From: Halocatena marina
Lineage (GTDB): Archaea; Halobacteriota; Halobacteria; Halobacteriales; Haloarculaceae
Reading direction: 5' to 3'
DNA length: 64,000 nt
Assembly (NCBI RefSeq): GCF_025913575.1
Contig: NZ_CP109785.1
Coordinates: 1,054,001-1,118,000, forward strand
In this document: in pieces, positions 26,358-36,013 of the stretch
Position numbering within the stretch: the stretch's first letter is position 1
Layout of the letters: every line of letters starts with the position of its first letter
Position numbers and translations under genes: made by a program
Notes under the pieces: model-generated
The model's input: the letters and a program-made list of their open reading frames with translations, nothing else
What the model was told of the DNA's origin: nothing
Databases searched by the model: none

Positions 26358-27467
26358 TCAGTCTGTACTCGATGCCTCGGTGGATTCTGTGAAGTCGGCA
26401 CCACGATTGGCACCATCGAGCGGCTCGCTGTCCCAGTATTCGCTATCTGGTTGCGCACGGAAGCAGTGCACTCTCGCGTTGTCGGAAACAACGGTGTCGG
26501 GGCTCACCGTACGACAGTGCTCTCGTGCTTCCGGACAGCGCGTGTGGAACCGGCAGCCACTGGGTGGATTCACCGGATCGGGAATGTCGATCGTCCGCAT
26601 TGGCATCGTTTCGACAGTTGCCTCCTTTTGTGCGAGGTTCGGTGTCGCCCAGCGAAGCACCGTGGTATAGGGGTGTTGTGGTGAATGAATGAGCTGTTCG
26701 GCAGGACCGAGTTCGGCGATTTCCCCCAAGTACATCACGCCGATCTTCCCACCACCGTGTTGTGTGAAGTATCGTGCGTTGGAGAGATCGTGTGAGATGA
26801 ACACGTAGGAAGTGTCGAACACGTCCTGAAGTTCGAGCATGAGATCCATCATCTCGACGCGGAGTGAAACGTCGAGCGCGCTAATGGCCTCGTCAGCGAG
26901 GATCACATCCGGATTCATCAACAGCGCCCGACTGAGCACAACGCGCTGTTGTTCACCGCCCGAGAGCTGGTGTGGGTAGCGTTCAGCGAAATCAGGAGCT
27001 GGATTCATACCAACTCGTTCGAGCAGCGAGTAGATGCGTTCGCGGCGCTCTCCGGCGCTCAGGTCAGGGCTGACCTGACGTAGTGGCTCGGAGAGGATAG
27101 ATACGATTCGGCGATTGGGATTCAGTGAACTTCCGGGATCTTGGTGGATAATTTGTAGCGATCGACGGATATCACTCCACGCGATGTCAGCAGTGTTGCC
27201 GTCACGGATGTCCCAGATGTCGTGTCCGCGGTACATGACACGACCAGCGGTTGGTCGCTGGAGACCAATGGCTGTTTTACCGAGAGTGGTTTTCCCACAA
27301 CCGCTCTCACCGACCAACGAGATGACATCGTTCTCCTCTATTTCTAACGATACACCATCGACAGCGCGGACGGTTTGGGTCTCCTCACCGATATCGAGCA
27401 GGCCAGAATCATTCTCGAAGTGAACCTCGACGTTCTCGAGAGAGAGGAGGGGGCTATCGTCGCTCAC
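26358..27467 (-). CDS. Opp/Dpp-type ABC transporter ATP-binding protein (DppF-like)
   Basis: A 369-residue ATPase with Walker A (GESGCGKTT), the signature LSGGEQQR, Walker B (VILADEAISALD) and the cysteine-containing C-terminal extension of oligopeptide-type ATPases (CRFHTRCPEAREHC). It energises import of oligopeptides or oligosaccharides with its DppD-like partner. The start is best placed at the GTG at 27467, whose bases overlap the stop codon of the DppD-like gene as GTGA, so the two are translationally coupled. Walker B has Ala where most relatives have Pro, unlikely to abolish activity. Confidence 0.92.
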   Translation of the reverse strand: MSDDSPLLSLENVEVHFENDSGLLDIGEETQTVRAVDGVSLEIEENDVISLVGESGCGKTTLGKTAIGLQRPTAGRVMYRGHDIWDIRDGNTADIAWSDIRRSLQIIHQDPGSSLNPNRRIVSILSEPLRQVSPDLSAGERRERIYSLLERVGMNPAPDFAERYPHQLSGGEQQRVVLSRALLMNPDVILADEAISALDVSLRVEMMDLMLELQDVFDTSYVFISHDLSNARYFTQHGGGKIGVMYLGEIAELGPAEQLIHSPQHPYTTVLRWATPNLAQKEATVETMPMRTIDIPDPVNPPSGCRFHTRCPEAREHCRTVSPDTVVSDNARVHCFRAQPDSEYWDSEPLDGANRGADFTESTEASSTD

Positions 27468-28543
27468 CAATCGTCACCTCCTCTGATTTCCGAGTCATGC
27501 TGTAGTAGCTCCTCGTAGTTCAACTCGATCACTTCTTGTGCTTCCTCTTGATGGAAGCAGGCGGCAGTATGTTCATTCTCAGTCATCTCGAACGGTGGCT
27601 TGTCCTCTCTGCACTTCTCGGTCGCAAGCGGACAACGCGGATGGTACGCGCAGCTATCCGGCACATTGATGGGGGCTGGACTCTGTCCCTCGATGGGACG
27701 CATCTCTTCGAGCGGTGCATTCAGATTCGGTGTCGAGTTGAGTAGTGCCCGCGTGTACGGGTGGGCTGGATGTTCAATGAGTTCCTCGGCTGGGGCGACC
27801 TCGATCAAATTGAAGGCGTACATCACCGCGAGCCGGTCTGCCAGCGTGGCTACGAGCGGGAGATCGTGGGTGATAAACACCATGGTGAGGTCGTACTTTG
27901 TCTGGAGCTCCCGTAACAGTATCAGGATGGACTGTTGCATCAGGAGATCGAGGGCGGCAGTCGGCTCGTCCATCACTAAGACATCGGGATCGAGAACGAG
28001 AGACAGCGCAATGAGTGCGCGCTGTTGCATCCCACCGCTCAGCTCGTGTGGATAGGAGTTCAGCACGCGATCCGGATCGAGATAGAGATCTTTGAGTAGT
28101 TCGCGTGCCCGGTCTATCCCCTCGGAGACGTCTGCGTCGTGGGTCTCTACCGTCTCTATGAAGTGTTCCTTAATCGACATTGTAGGGTTGAACGAGCTCA
28201 TCGCCCCCTGAAACACCATCGAGATGTCTTCCCAGCGTAGCTTGCGGAGTTCATCTTTCGTGAGGTTGAGGATGTCAATCGTCGTCTCAGCATCCGGATG
28301 ATACAGAATCTCACCGGAAAGAACGCCGGGATCAGGCACCGCATCGAGCATCGACTCCGCGAACATCGACTTCCCGGAACCGCTCTCGCCAACCACACCG
28401 ACGATCTCATTGCGTTCAATATCGAGGCTGACACCGTCGAGAACGTACGATTGACCGTCATCGTACGTAACAGACGCCTCGTGTATACTGATGATCGGAT
28501 CCGTCGCTTCTGGTAGATCTTCGTGGGTTTGTTCAACAGCCAT
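27464..28543 (-). CDS. Opp/Dpp-type ABC transporter ATP-binding protein (DppD-like)
   Basis: A 359-residue ATPase with Walker A (GESGSGKSM), the signature LSGGMQQRALIA, Walker B (VLVMDEPTAALD), the H-loop (VFITHDLPLVA) and the C-terminal oligopeptide-type extension (CAYHPRCPLATEKC). It pairs with the DppF-like protein on the cytoplasmic face. Its start codon overlaps the stop codon of the upstream permease gene by one base (TAATG). The tight packing shows a single transport operon. Confidence 0.93.
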   Translation of the reverse strand: MAVEQTHEDLPEATDPIISIHEASVTYDDGQSYVLDGVSLDIERNEIVGVVGESGSGKSMFAESMLDAVPDPGVLSGEILYHPDAETTIDILNLTKDELRKLRWEDISMVFQGAMSSFNPTMSIKEHFIETVETHDADVSEGIDRARELLKDLYLDPDRVLNSYPHELSGGMQQRALIALSLVLDPDVLVMDEPTAALDLLMQQSILILLRELQTKYDLTMVFITHDLPLVATLADRLAVMYAFNLIEVAPAEELIEHPAHPYTRALLNSTPNLNAPLEEMRPIEGQSPAPINVPDSCAYHPRCPLATEKCREDKPPFEMTENEHTAACFHQEEAQEVIELNYEELLQHDSEIRGGDDW

Positions 28544-29634
28544 TAGGGCATCATCTCCGTCTTCGAAGATTCTTCAGTTTCTTCGCTCCGAACCGATTCA
28601 GACTCACCAGCGAGGCGGGTCCGAACGCGCGGGTTGAACACTCGATCGAGTCCCTGCGCGAGGAGGATGAGACTGAGCGCGATTCCCATGATAGAAACCA
28701 TCGGAACCAATAGCTGATACAACGCGCCAGTACCGACGAGTGCGCCGGCCTGTGTGTATGCGTTTTCCAGCTGAAGTCCCCAATTTTCGACCGAACTGGG
28801 GAGAATTCCGAGATAGTAGAGTCCGACCGATGCGAAGACCACATAGCGAGCCGCATTAGCGAAATTGACCAGTACGAACGGCATTAGATTCGGAATAATA
28901 TCCTTTGTCAAAATTCGTCGCGTACTCACGCCCATTGTTCGGGAGGCCTCTACGTAGGGTTCTTCACGGAGCGTAAGTACCTGCGAACGGATCGATCGGC
29001 CAAGTCCTGCCCAGTAGTTGATCGTGAGCAGTATACCAATGAGTATGGGATTTCTCGGTCTGAACACAACCGCGAGAACCATGATGAGCGGGAGTCCGGG
29101 GATCGACATTGCTACATCCGAGAACGAAGTCACCGCACGATCGACGCTTCCGCCTTTGTAGCCCGCAAGCGTCCCGGTGAGAACCGCGACTCCCGTTGCG
29201 AAGATGCCACCGGCCGTGACCATAATGAGCATCTCTGGGGTGGCGTGGATCGCCATTGCGAGAACGTCTTCGCCCGACTGTGTCGTTCCAAGCGGTGCAT
29301 CCAACGTCTGAAACGGCTGCAGTCCACGCTCTGCTTGGTTCGTTGTTGGCTCGGGATAAAATCCCAGCCACGCTCCAAGCCACGCGATGACACCCATCGA
29401 CACGTAGACGAACATAATGGCTGCTCCGATGCGCGTTCGACGGTCGTCCCACGCGACGAGTCCAGGTTTATAGATGAATTCCTCATAGAAGTCCCGTAGT
29501 CGCTCGTTCCACGTGACCTCAATGTTCGAACTACTAGTTTCGAACGAGAATGAACTGGTCTTTGAACCAGATCCGTCGGTGACAATTGATTCGGACGCAG
29601 ACTCGGAACTGGAATCAGTAGGCTTCACTTGCAT
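28543..29634 (-). CDS. Opp/Dpp-type ABC transporter permease (DppC-like)
   Basis: A 363-residue inner membrane subunit. A polar N-terminal part (about 60 residues) precedes a membrane anchor (RIGAAIMFVYVSMGVIAWLGAWLG) and the permease domain with the conserved EAA-type loop (YVEASRTMGVSTRRILTKDIIPNLMP region). The 'PLGTTQSGEDVLAMAIHATPEML' type segment is the family's lead-in to the core. I use the ATG at 29634; a GTG five codons earlier is possible. Either way the start lies inside the end of the DppB-like gene, a 20-base overlap showing coupling. Confidence 0.92.
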   Translation of the reverse strand: MQVKPTDSSSESASESIVTDGSGSKTSSFSFETSSSNIEVTWNERLRDFYEEFIYKPGLVAWDDRRTRIGAAIMFVYVSMGVIAWLGAWLGFYPEPTTNQAERGLQPFQTLDAPLGTTQSGEDVLAMAIHATPEMLIMVTAGGIFATGVAVLTGTLAGYKGGSVDRAVTSFSDVAMSIPGLPLIMVLAVVFRPRNPILIGILLTINYWAGLGRSIRSQVLTLREEPYVEASRTMGVSTRRILTKDIIPNLMPFVLVNFANAARYVVFASVGLYYLGILPSSVENWGLQLENAYTQAGALVGTGALYQLLVPMVSIMGIALSLILLAQGLDRVFNPRVRTRLAGESESVRSEETEESSKTEMMP

Positions 29635-30619
29635 CACCCGATTTGACACGAGGGTCGATTAGTCCGTACGTCAGGTCAGCAATGTATACCGCCAGTACCA
29701 GTGCAACTGTGATTACGAGGAAGATACCCATCATCAGTGGATAGTCGCGGTTTTCGAGGGCCTGAAACATGTAGAACCCAATACCTGTGTAGTGGAACAC
29801 TTGTTCGAGGATGATTGACCCTCCGAGATTGAACCCGATGAGCGTTAGAAAACCAGTGTACATCGGGAGGATCGCGTTCCGAGCAACATAGCGCACGGAA
29901 ATCCGTCGGTCGGAGAGTCCGCGGAGTCGAGCAACGCGAACGAAGTCCGCGCCGAGCACCTGAATACTGTTCCCGCGCATTGCAAGTGCCTGTAAGCCAG
30001 CTCCGGTAACGACCATCGATACGATCGGTAAGAGCGCATGATAGAGCGCATCCATGACAAACGTGAGTGATAATCCAGGCTCAACTCCTGGACTCTTTCG
30101 ATATCCGGTTGGAAGCAGCTCCAACTGATATCCAAAGACGACGACGAGTGCAATCGCCAGTACGTAAAACGGAACCGACGCAAAGAGAATTGACGCACTG
30201 CTAGAGAACAGATCGAACGTACTCCCTTCGTTGTACGCCATCAGCGCACCCCAGACGACAGCAATGACGAAAATTAAAATCGTTGCTGTTACCATGATGA
30301 ACACCGTCCACGGGAGCGCATCAGCAATGATCGCTGTAACGGTACGCGAATCTGAGAACGATTTACCGAGATCGCCCGTTAGAAGCGATGTGATGTAATC
30401 GTAGTATTGAATATAAATTGGCTGATCAGGACGAACGTTCTGATACGTCTCGAGCATCGCATTTATCCGAGAGGATGAGATTCCCTGACGGATTAATTTT
30501 GCACGAAGCTGCACTAGTGGGCCACCGGGAAGCAACCGAATCATCCCAAATGTAACTGTGATCACAACCCATATGGTTAATACAGCCCGTATTGTACGTT
30601 GAACGTAATAGTTACTCAT
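29615..30619 (-). CDS. Opp/Dpp-type ABC transporter permease (DppB-like)
   Basis: A 334-residue membrane protein with six predicted helices. The first (IRAVLTIWVVITVTFGMIRLLPGGP) is followed by the long external part, then the core with the conserved loop (LGADFVRVARLRGLSDRRI) and the closing GGSIILEQVFHYTGIGFYMFQAL segment, standard for DppB/OppB proteins. It forms the import channel with the DppC-like subunit. The gene follows the binding-protein gene by 83 bases. Confidence 0.93.
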   Translation of the reverse strand: MSNYYVQRTIRAVLTIWVVITVTFGMIRLLPGGPLVQLRAKLIRQGISSSRINAMLETYQNVRPDQPIYIQYYDYITSLLTGDLGKSFSDSRTVTAIIADALPWTVFIMVTATILIFVIAVVWGALMAYNEGSTFDLFSSSASILFASVPFYVLAIALVVVFGYQLELLPTGYRKSPGVEPGLSLTFVMDALYHALLPIVSMVVTGAGLQALAMRGNSIQVLGADFVRVARLRGLSDRRISVRYVARNAILPMYTGFLTLIGFNLGGSIILEQVFHYTGIGFYMFQALENRDYPLMMGIFLVITVALVLAVYIADLTYGLIDPRVKSGDASEAY

Positions 30620-30702
30620 AGGTACTCTGTAAATATGTTTTGCATGTTCATATCTATCGGAATAAAGCTGATTGGTAATATGAGTTTCGGTAAGTGCTTC
30701 GG

Positions 30703-32493
30703 TTAGTTTCCAGTGTACTTCATTTCACCCATACGTGGAAGCCACGTGTTGGCCCACCGAACCTGTGCAACGTCGGCGTCTGGCTTGGGGATATCCCATT
30801 TGTCGCCGGCAGTGAGGAACGTCTGCTCGAGCTTTTCGAGAACGGGGATCATCGGAAGGTCCTGATTGGTGACCCACGCCTGTTCAACGACGATCTCTTT
30901 GATTTTTGCTTCCTCTGTGTTTGTGGCCATCTCGTTGAGACGCTTGGATGGATTGACTGTCATCGTGCCTGAACCGGTACGAGACGGAACGGTCACGTCG
31001 TTTCGACTCCCACCCCGAGATTGGTCGGCCGCTGGGTAATTGTATGTGAACCCACGGAAGTTCTTAACGAGCTGATGATGGAGTGAAAAGTACGGATAAG
31101 CCCCTTGTGGTGCGCCATCGAGCCAGCCACCAGCCGAAATCGCGTAGTCGCCGTTCGGCCATATGTTGCCCTGCAGGTTTCCAAAGCTCCGCCCGTCGAC
31201 AGTCGCCTCGAAGCCAAACGATGTGAGCTGATCGACAATCGTCTGTGTTGCGGTGTTCCAGTCGGTCCAATCTGATGGAACAAGAATTGGAAGTTTAACA
31301 GCGGTACCATCCTTGTCCGTCCAGGTACCACCCTGTTTCGAGTATCCGGCTTCTTTGAGGACTGCAGCGGCTTTTTTAGTCTGGGAGCTGTCAACTCCAT
31401 ACGTTTCGAAGGAACTCATTGCATCGCCCAACCACTGCTTTTGATTGGACGAAGCGATCCCAATCGGGATTTCAGGAACCTGCTTCGAATCCGCGGAGAC
31501 GTTGTTCATCACCTGCTTCCGGTTGATAACGTACTGAATCGCCTGCCGCACGGCTCGGTCTCCAGCGTGACGGTGCGAGTGGTTCGGAACCAACCCATAC
31601 CCCCAGTTTCCTGGAAGCTGAATTTGTTTAACAGAGTCCGGTAGCTCCTCAACGATGCGCGTCGGCATGAACAAGGAAAATGCCGAGTCGATGGTTTGGT
31701 TCTGTAGTGCCTGTTGAACCGCCTCATTCCCGTCCTTGTAGACGAAGACGTATTCGCCGAAGTTGATCTTTTTCGAGTCTGGATGATCATCTCGCAGCGT
31801 GAGGAGTAATTGCTGTTGTCCAGCGCTGTCGAATTCGAACGGGCCGCTGGCAATCGGCTCTTGCCACGCAAACTCCTGCAGTTCCCTGATACCTTCTTTC
31901 TTGTTTTTCTTGATCTTCTCGAGATACTCGCCGAATACGCTCTTTTTTTGCCTGACGAATCGACCACTGAGTATCTGGAACTGGACGATCTTCTTGTTGA
32001 TCGTCGAGTTGAACTTCATCACGACGGTTTTGTCGTCGGGTGTCTCGATCGAATCAGTGTAATCAGCGTAGGTTTCTCCCGTATGCAATCCGATTCGGAG
32101 CTGTGTGGCGACGTCGGCGGATGTGACATCGTCACCGTTTGCCCACGTCAGCCCGTCACGAATCGTCATCTTGAACGTGTTTCCACCGTATTCCCAATCT
32201 GAAATCGCGTATGGTTTGAACTCGCTCGTGGCGAAGTTGTACTTCGCAAAGGCATCGAACAGCACCTGTCCCGAAATTTCGGCGAGCTTCGATGGATTGC
32301 TCGGATTCCACTGCATGTTCTTCGGGATGATGTTGGTATAGCTCGTGTGCCGACCGTTCTCTCCACCTCCCCCGTCACCACCATTGTTGCCGAATGTACA
32401 GCCTGCAAGGGCGGCAGCCCCCGAAACTCCAACTAATCCGACAAATTGGCGACGATTGAGTATATCTCTATGGCTCGTGGCTTTCTCTACCAT
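30703..32493 (-). CDS. ABC transporter substrate-binding lipoprotein, family 5
   Basis: A 596-residue binding protein. It begins with a Tat motif (LNRRQFVGLVG), a hydrophobic stretch ending in the lipobox LAGC, and a glycine-rich spacer, so it is exported folded and anchored to the membrane. The rest is a family 5 binding protein with FKMTIRDGLTWANGDDVTSADV near residue 110, the typical signature. Although named for peptides, family 5 systems import cellobiose and other beta-gluco-oligosaccharides in Pyrococcus and Thermotoga. The surroundings favour oligosaccharides here. It is the first gene of the binding-protein, B, C, D, F operon. Confidence 0.92.
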   Translation of the reverse strand: MVEKATSHRDILNRRQFVGLVGVSGAAALAGCTFGNNGGDGGGGENGRHTSYTNIIPKNMQWNPSNPSKLAEISGQVLFDAFAKYNFATSEFKPYAISDWEYGGNTFKMTIRDGLTWANGDDVTSADVATQLRIGLHTGETYADYTDSIETPDDKTVVMKFNSTINKKIVQFQILSGRFVRQKKSVFGEYLEKIKKNKKEGIRELQEFAWQEPIASGPFEFDSAGQQQLLLTLRDDHPDSKKINFGEYVFVYKDGNEAVQQALQNQTIDSAFSLFMPTRIVEELPDSVKQIQLPGNWGYGLVPNHSHRHAGDRAVRQAIQYVINRKQVMNNVSADSKQVPEIPIGIASSNQKQWLGDAMSSFETYGVDSSQTKKAAAVLKEAGYSKQGGTWTDKDGTAVKLPILVPSDWTDWNTATQTIVDQLTSFGFEATVDGRSFGNLQGNIWPNGDYAISAGGWLDGAPQGAYPYFSLHHQLVKNFRGFTYNYPAADQSRGGSRNDVTVPSRTGSGTMTVNPSKRLNEMATNTEEAKIKEIVVEQAWVTNQDLPMIPVLEKLEQTFLTAGDKWDIPKPDADVAQVRWANTWLPRMGEMKYTGN

Positions 32494-32511
32494 GTTCCAC
32501 TCTGACTGCGG

Positions 32512-32521
32512 GGAGTACTCC
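32512..32521 (-). promoter_or_regulatory. 10-base palindrome before the importer operon
   Basis: GGAGTACTCC is a perfect palindrome 19-28 bases upstream of the ATG of the binding-protein gene, where it would cover a leaderless promoter. It contains the TACT/GAGTA half-sites known for haloarchaeal TrmB operators but with different spacing, so a TrmB link is only a suggestion. Confidence 0.4.
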
Positions 32522-33917
32522 GTAATAAGTGTTGTGGTGACATTCTCCTGAGACGTATGTAAGAAAGGATACCAATGTGGCTAACCTAGGCCTTGATCAG
32601 CGATTGTCCAACCGAAGCGAGTTGAAAAACCGCTGGCGGCGATTGTTTAGCCCTCACATTTGCCACCACTTAGATTAATCCTGTTATCGTCGATGGCCTG
32701 GATGATTGCGGTATTCCGTGTTCGTTCAAGCAACGAACTCCATAGTTCGCTTCGACTTCTCACGGAGTATTATCTCAAAGTTGTGGCTTCTATCTACTAT
32801 GAGTCGATCGCCGGTGGTGGTGACCCATACCATTCCCCGACAAAGCACGAGAGATCCTTCCATTACAGTATCTTCGAGATCAGAATGAGTAGTGCCGAAA
32901 CTGAAGCCAACTCCCGATTGAGCACATTTCATTTGATATGGTCAAACAACTCCGTTGTAGCGAATATACTCGAAATCTGTGTTGATAATATAGAACGATC
33001 ATCGATATTATACCATCCTTCGGACGCGAGAGCAACATGAGATGAACCTAACTGAATCTCCTGAGAAGCGTGTTGATTTGTTCGCGTCGTCTCAGTTGGG
33101 CACTCATCATCGATATCAGAAGCTGAATTCTAACTCTTCACACTGTCCCCGAGACGTGGTCGTCTTTCTCGTGAACGGGTAACCCGACTGTACGACATGG
33201 TGAAAAACCCCAGCAACTGAGTTCCCAGATCTTGACAGTGCTCACTCGCAGCATTACACTAGTACTCCTGTAACGCCAAACAGTGGCAATCTCACTCCCG
33301 GTGTGTTTACTATATGGAAACGATGGATGTCTGGTGTGACATTATTATAAGCCAGCGTGTCGCCGTCTTTGACAGATTCGGATCTACTCGCAGATATTCG
33401 AGTTGCCAGCAACTCGATGACGGTAGGGCTTTCGTAGACCCTGTCCACACTGCAGGGGCGATTGAACCGTGTAATGAACGATGCTATCATCTCGATCGAG
33501 ACAGTGTTGTGAATCGATGCGACCTTAGTTTACACGGAGCAGAATTGCTTGTTCAATAGAGTTCCCAACTGTTATGTAATCGAGAGAACTGTGGCGCTCT
33601 GTCAACTGTACTGAAGACGAATCAGATAGGATTTGCCATTATAGAACATGATCGAGGAGAATCGAGACAGCAATTACTACGGCAAATCGGTTCAGTGACA
33701 GCTCGAATCGTATCATTCACGACGGAGCTGCCATCGTTACAGTCCATTTTGCCATTGCGCTTTCGGCACCAGCGATTGCTGCGGATTAGTCACAAACTGT
33801 AATCAATATCTGGGATGAGACACAGTAACACCTTCAATTTGATATTTATCCGACTACATTCGAACCGGCACCCACTGACGACCCAGTAGCGGTACCTGAC
33901 GGTTGTTGCGACCGTCG
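32522..33917. other. Long spacer, possibly decayed sequence
   Basis: About 1.4 kb. A frame of 126 codons on the + strand (32660-33040) and one of 78 codons on the - strand (33254-33490) exist, but neither is convincing. The second has a faint resemblance to the HalOD1 small-domain family of haloarchaea (VIELLATR, then LAYNNVTPDIHRF), which would make it a remnant. No operon partners or hairpins of note. Confidence 0.4.
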
Positions 33918-34649
33918 TCAGCGATCAAGCACTGTTGCGCCGTGTTCCAGCGATTCGAGCGGGTCATTCGGTTCATCGTGTTCGTACACGAATGCTGTCA
34001 CATCATTGGTACGGGCTGCGTCGAGACATTGTTCGATGTCGACATCACCAGTCCCAACTTCGACCGGTGTTGCGGTTGCGGCATCACAGTCCGTGATATG
34101 GACCAAATCGATGCGGTCAGCGTACGTCTCGATGAACGCCACTGGATCACTCCCACCCGCTTCGACCCACCCAGTATCGACCTCAATCCCGAGTGCGTCG
34201 CTGCTCTGTTGTACGAGTTCGTCGAGAGCGGTCTGCCCCTCGACAGCGACGAGTTCGTGATCGTGATTGTGATAATGGAGCGTTCTGCCGGAATCAGCCA
34301 CCTGTTCAGCGAGGTTCGTCAACCGAGTTGCAGTCTCTGTCACAGCGTCGACATCAGCAAAGAGCTCTTGGTCGAGCCATGGAACGACAAGCGTGTCACA
34401 ACCGACCTCAGCGTATGCTTCGATTGTGCCTTCGAGGTCCGATTCCAGTGCTTCGATACCGACGTGTGCGGATACCGCTTCGAGATTAGTCCGATCAAGA
34501 GCGTCTGCGACTGCCGTCGTATCAGCATCTGCGAATCGATGGGCGAACTCGACGCCGTCAAAACTCGTCTCACCCACTCTGTCGAGCAGTGACGGGAGTG
34601 ATTCATCGATGTTGCGAAGTGTGTACAACTGTATTGCTGTTGTGCTCAC
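33918..34649 (-). CDS. Xylose-isomerase-like TIM-barrel sugar isomerase/epimerase
   Basis: A 243-residue TIM barrel of the AP-endonuclease-2/xylose-isomerase-like family. Seen are IQLYTLR at the first strand, FDGVEFAH, TLHYHNHDHEL (metal-binding His/Asn), GIEVDTGWVEAGG with the metal-binding Glu/Asp, and DLVHITDCD near strand seven. These proteins isomerise, epimerise or, in newer cases, eliminate groups from keto-sugars with a divalent metal. The start codon is a GTG. It is divergent from a Gfo/Idh/MocA gene, 263 bases apart, a pairing seen in pathways that first oxidise a sugar and then act on the keto product. Confidence 0.88.
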   Translation of the reverse strand: MSTTAIQLYTLRNIDESLPSLLDRVGETSFDGVEFAHRFADADTTAVADALDRTNLEAVSAHVGIEALESDLEGTIEAYAEVGCDTLVVPWLDQELFADVDAVTETATRLTNLAEQVADSGRTLHYHNHDHELVAVEGQTALDELVQQSSDALGIEVDTGWVEAGGSDPVAFIETYADRIDLVHITDCDAATATPVEVGTGDVDIEQCLDAARTNDVTAFVYEHDEPNDPLESLEHGATVLDR

Positions 34650-34912
34650 AGATGAACGTTCATCCCTGGTATTAAATAACCACGGCTCGACGCGGAGTCG
34701 ACTCCTACTTCGATGAAACCGGTACCACTCGTCGACACGTCACCCTCCAGCCGTGGCCAGTGTTTGACTGATCAGCATCGACACGGCACGTGGTTCGCTC
34801 ACGCACAACCGACAACCATCGAATGCACGACTTCGTTGGAACTGTCGTACGCCGAACCTAATCGTCGAACGAAATCACTATCTAGGTGGTCGTTCAATGT
34901 AACTATTAGCGG

Positions 34913-36013
34913 ATGAGTCAGTACACAGTTGCAATTATTGGAACGGGTCCGGATCCAAAGAATCCAACCGTTGATGGATTCGCTATGGGATACCGACACG
35001 CAGAAGCGTACCGGAACAATGAACAGTGTCGCCTCGTCGCTTGCGCGGATATCGTCCGTGAGAACGCCGAGGCGTTCGCTGACGAGTTCAGCCTCAATAC
35101 GGACCAGATCTACGAGGATTACGAAACGATGTTCACTGAGGCCGAACCAGATCTTGTCAGCGTAACCGTTCCGCCAGCGATTCACGAGGATATTGTCGTC
35201 GACTGCGCCCGGAGTAATGCCGTTGAGGCCGTTCACTGCGAGAAACCGATGGGCCACACGTGGAAAAGTGCCGAACGGATGGTCCAGTCGTGTTGGAGAC
35301 ACAATACACAGCTCACGTTCAACCGACAGCGTCGGTTCGGCCGACCCTTCACGGAGGCAAAGCGACTTCTCGATGAGGGGACCATCGGCTCACTCCAGCG
35401 CGTGGAAATTGGGTGGGGTGATTTCTTCGACACTGGTGCTCACATGGTCGATCTTGCCGTGATGTTCAACGGCGATCGCCCTGCCGATTGGGTTATCGCA
35501 CAGCTGGACTATCGAGAGGAAGACGTCAGATTCGGAGCACACCAAGAGAATCAGATGTGGGCTCAGTGGCAGTACGACAACGGTGTCTATGGGACGCTCT
35601 CGACCGGGGCGGGTTCGTCGTTGGTCGGTGCTGCGCTCCTTTTGCGCGGGACTGCCGGGACGATCCGAATCGATGTCGACGGCGGTCCGATGCTCGAACT
35701 CGAACACGATGGGACACGAGAGAGTATCGATGTCGGTGGCGAGACAATCCACGGCACTCCGCAAGATGGTGACCGATTCGGCTCTCATCTTCACGACCGA
35801 GCTGTCAGTGATATCATCAGCGCCCTCCAACACGATGACGAATCACAGCTTTGTGGTCGTATCGGCCTCAACACTGCCGAAATTCTCTTTGCTGGATACG
35901 AATCTGTTCGTCGCCGAAAGCGAATCGATCTCCCACTCGATCTCGACGACAACCCAATCGAACAGATGGTCGAATCGGGAGCGCTCTCGCCGATGCCGGA
36001 GAGCAAAGAGTAA
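34913..36013 (+). CDS. Gfo/Idh/MocA-family oxidoreductase (second copy)
   Basis: A 366-residue enzyme with the N-terminal Rossmann fold (VAIIGTGPDPKNP, GYRHAEAYRNNEQCRLVACADI), family marker CEKPMGHT with K111, and a C-terminal domain including GDFFDTGAHMVDLAVMF, which places the active-site Asp and His. The Rossmann loop has an unusual insertion (DPKNPTVDG) before the first helix. It is only distantly similar to the copy at 24973-26040, so the two are not recent duplicates. Sugar or glycoside oxidation is likely. Confidence 0.9.
   Translation: MSQYTVAIIGTGPDPKNPTVDGFAMGYRHAEAYRNNEQCRLVACADIVRENAEAFADEFSLNTDQIYEDYETMFTEAEPDLVSVTVPPAIHEDIVVDCARSNAVEAVHCEKPMGHTWKSAERMVQSCWRHNTQLTFNRQRRFGRPFTEAKRLLDEGTIGSLQRVEIGWGDFFDTGAHMVDLAVMFNGDRPADWVIAQLDYREEDVRFGAHQENQMWAQWQYDNGVYGTLSTGAGSSLVGAALLLRGTAGTIRIDVDGGPMLELEHDGTRESIDVGGETIHGTPQDGDRFGSHLHDRAVSDIISALQHDDESQLCGRIGLNTAEILFAGYESVRRRKRIDLPLDLDDNPIEQMVESGALSPMPESKE

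Noticed and set aside
32660..33040. 126-codon + strand frame in the spacer upstream of the importer operon
   Set aside because: No recognisable family, no promoter and AT-rich flanks; could not be supported as a gene.
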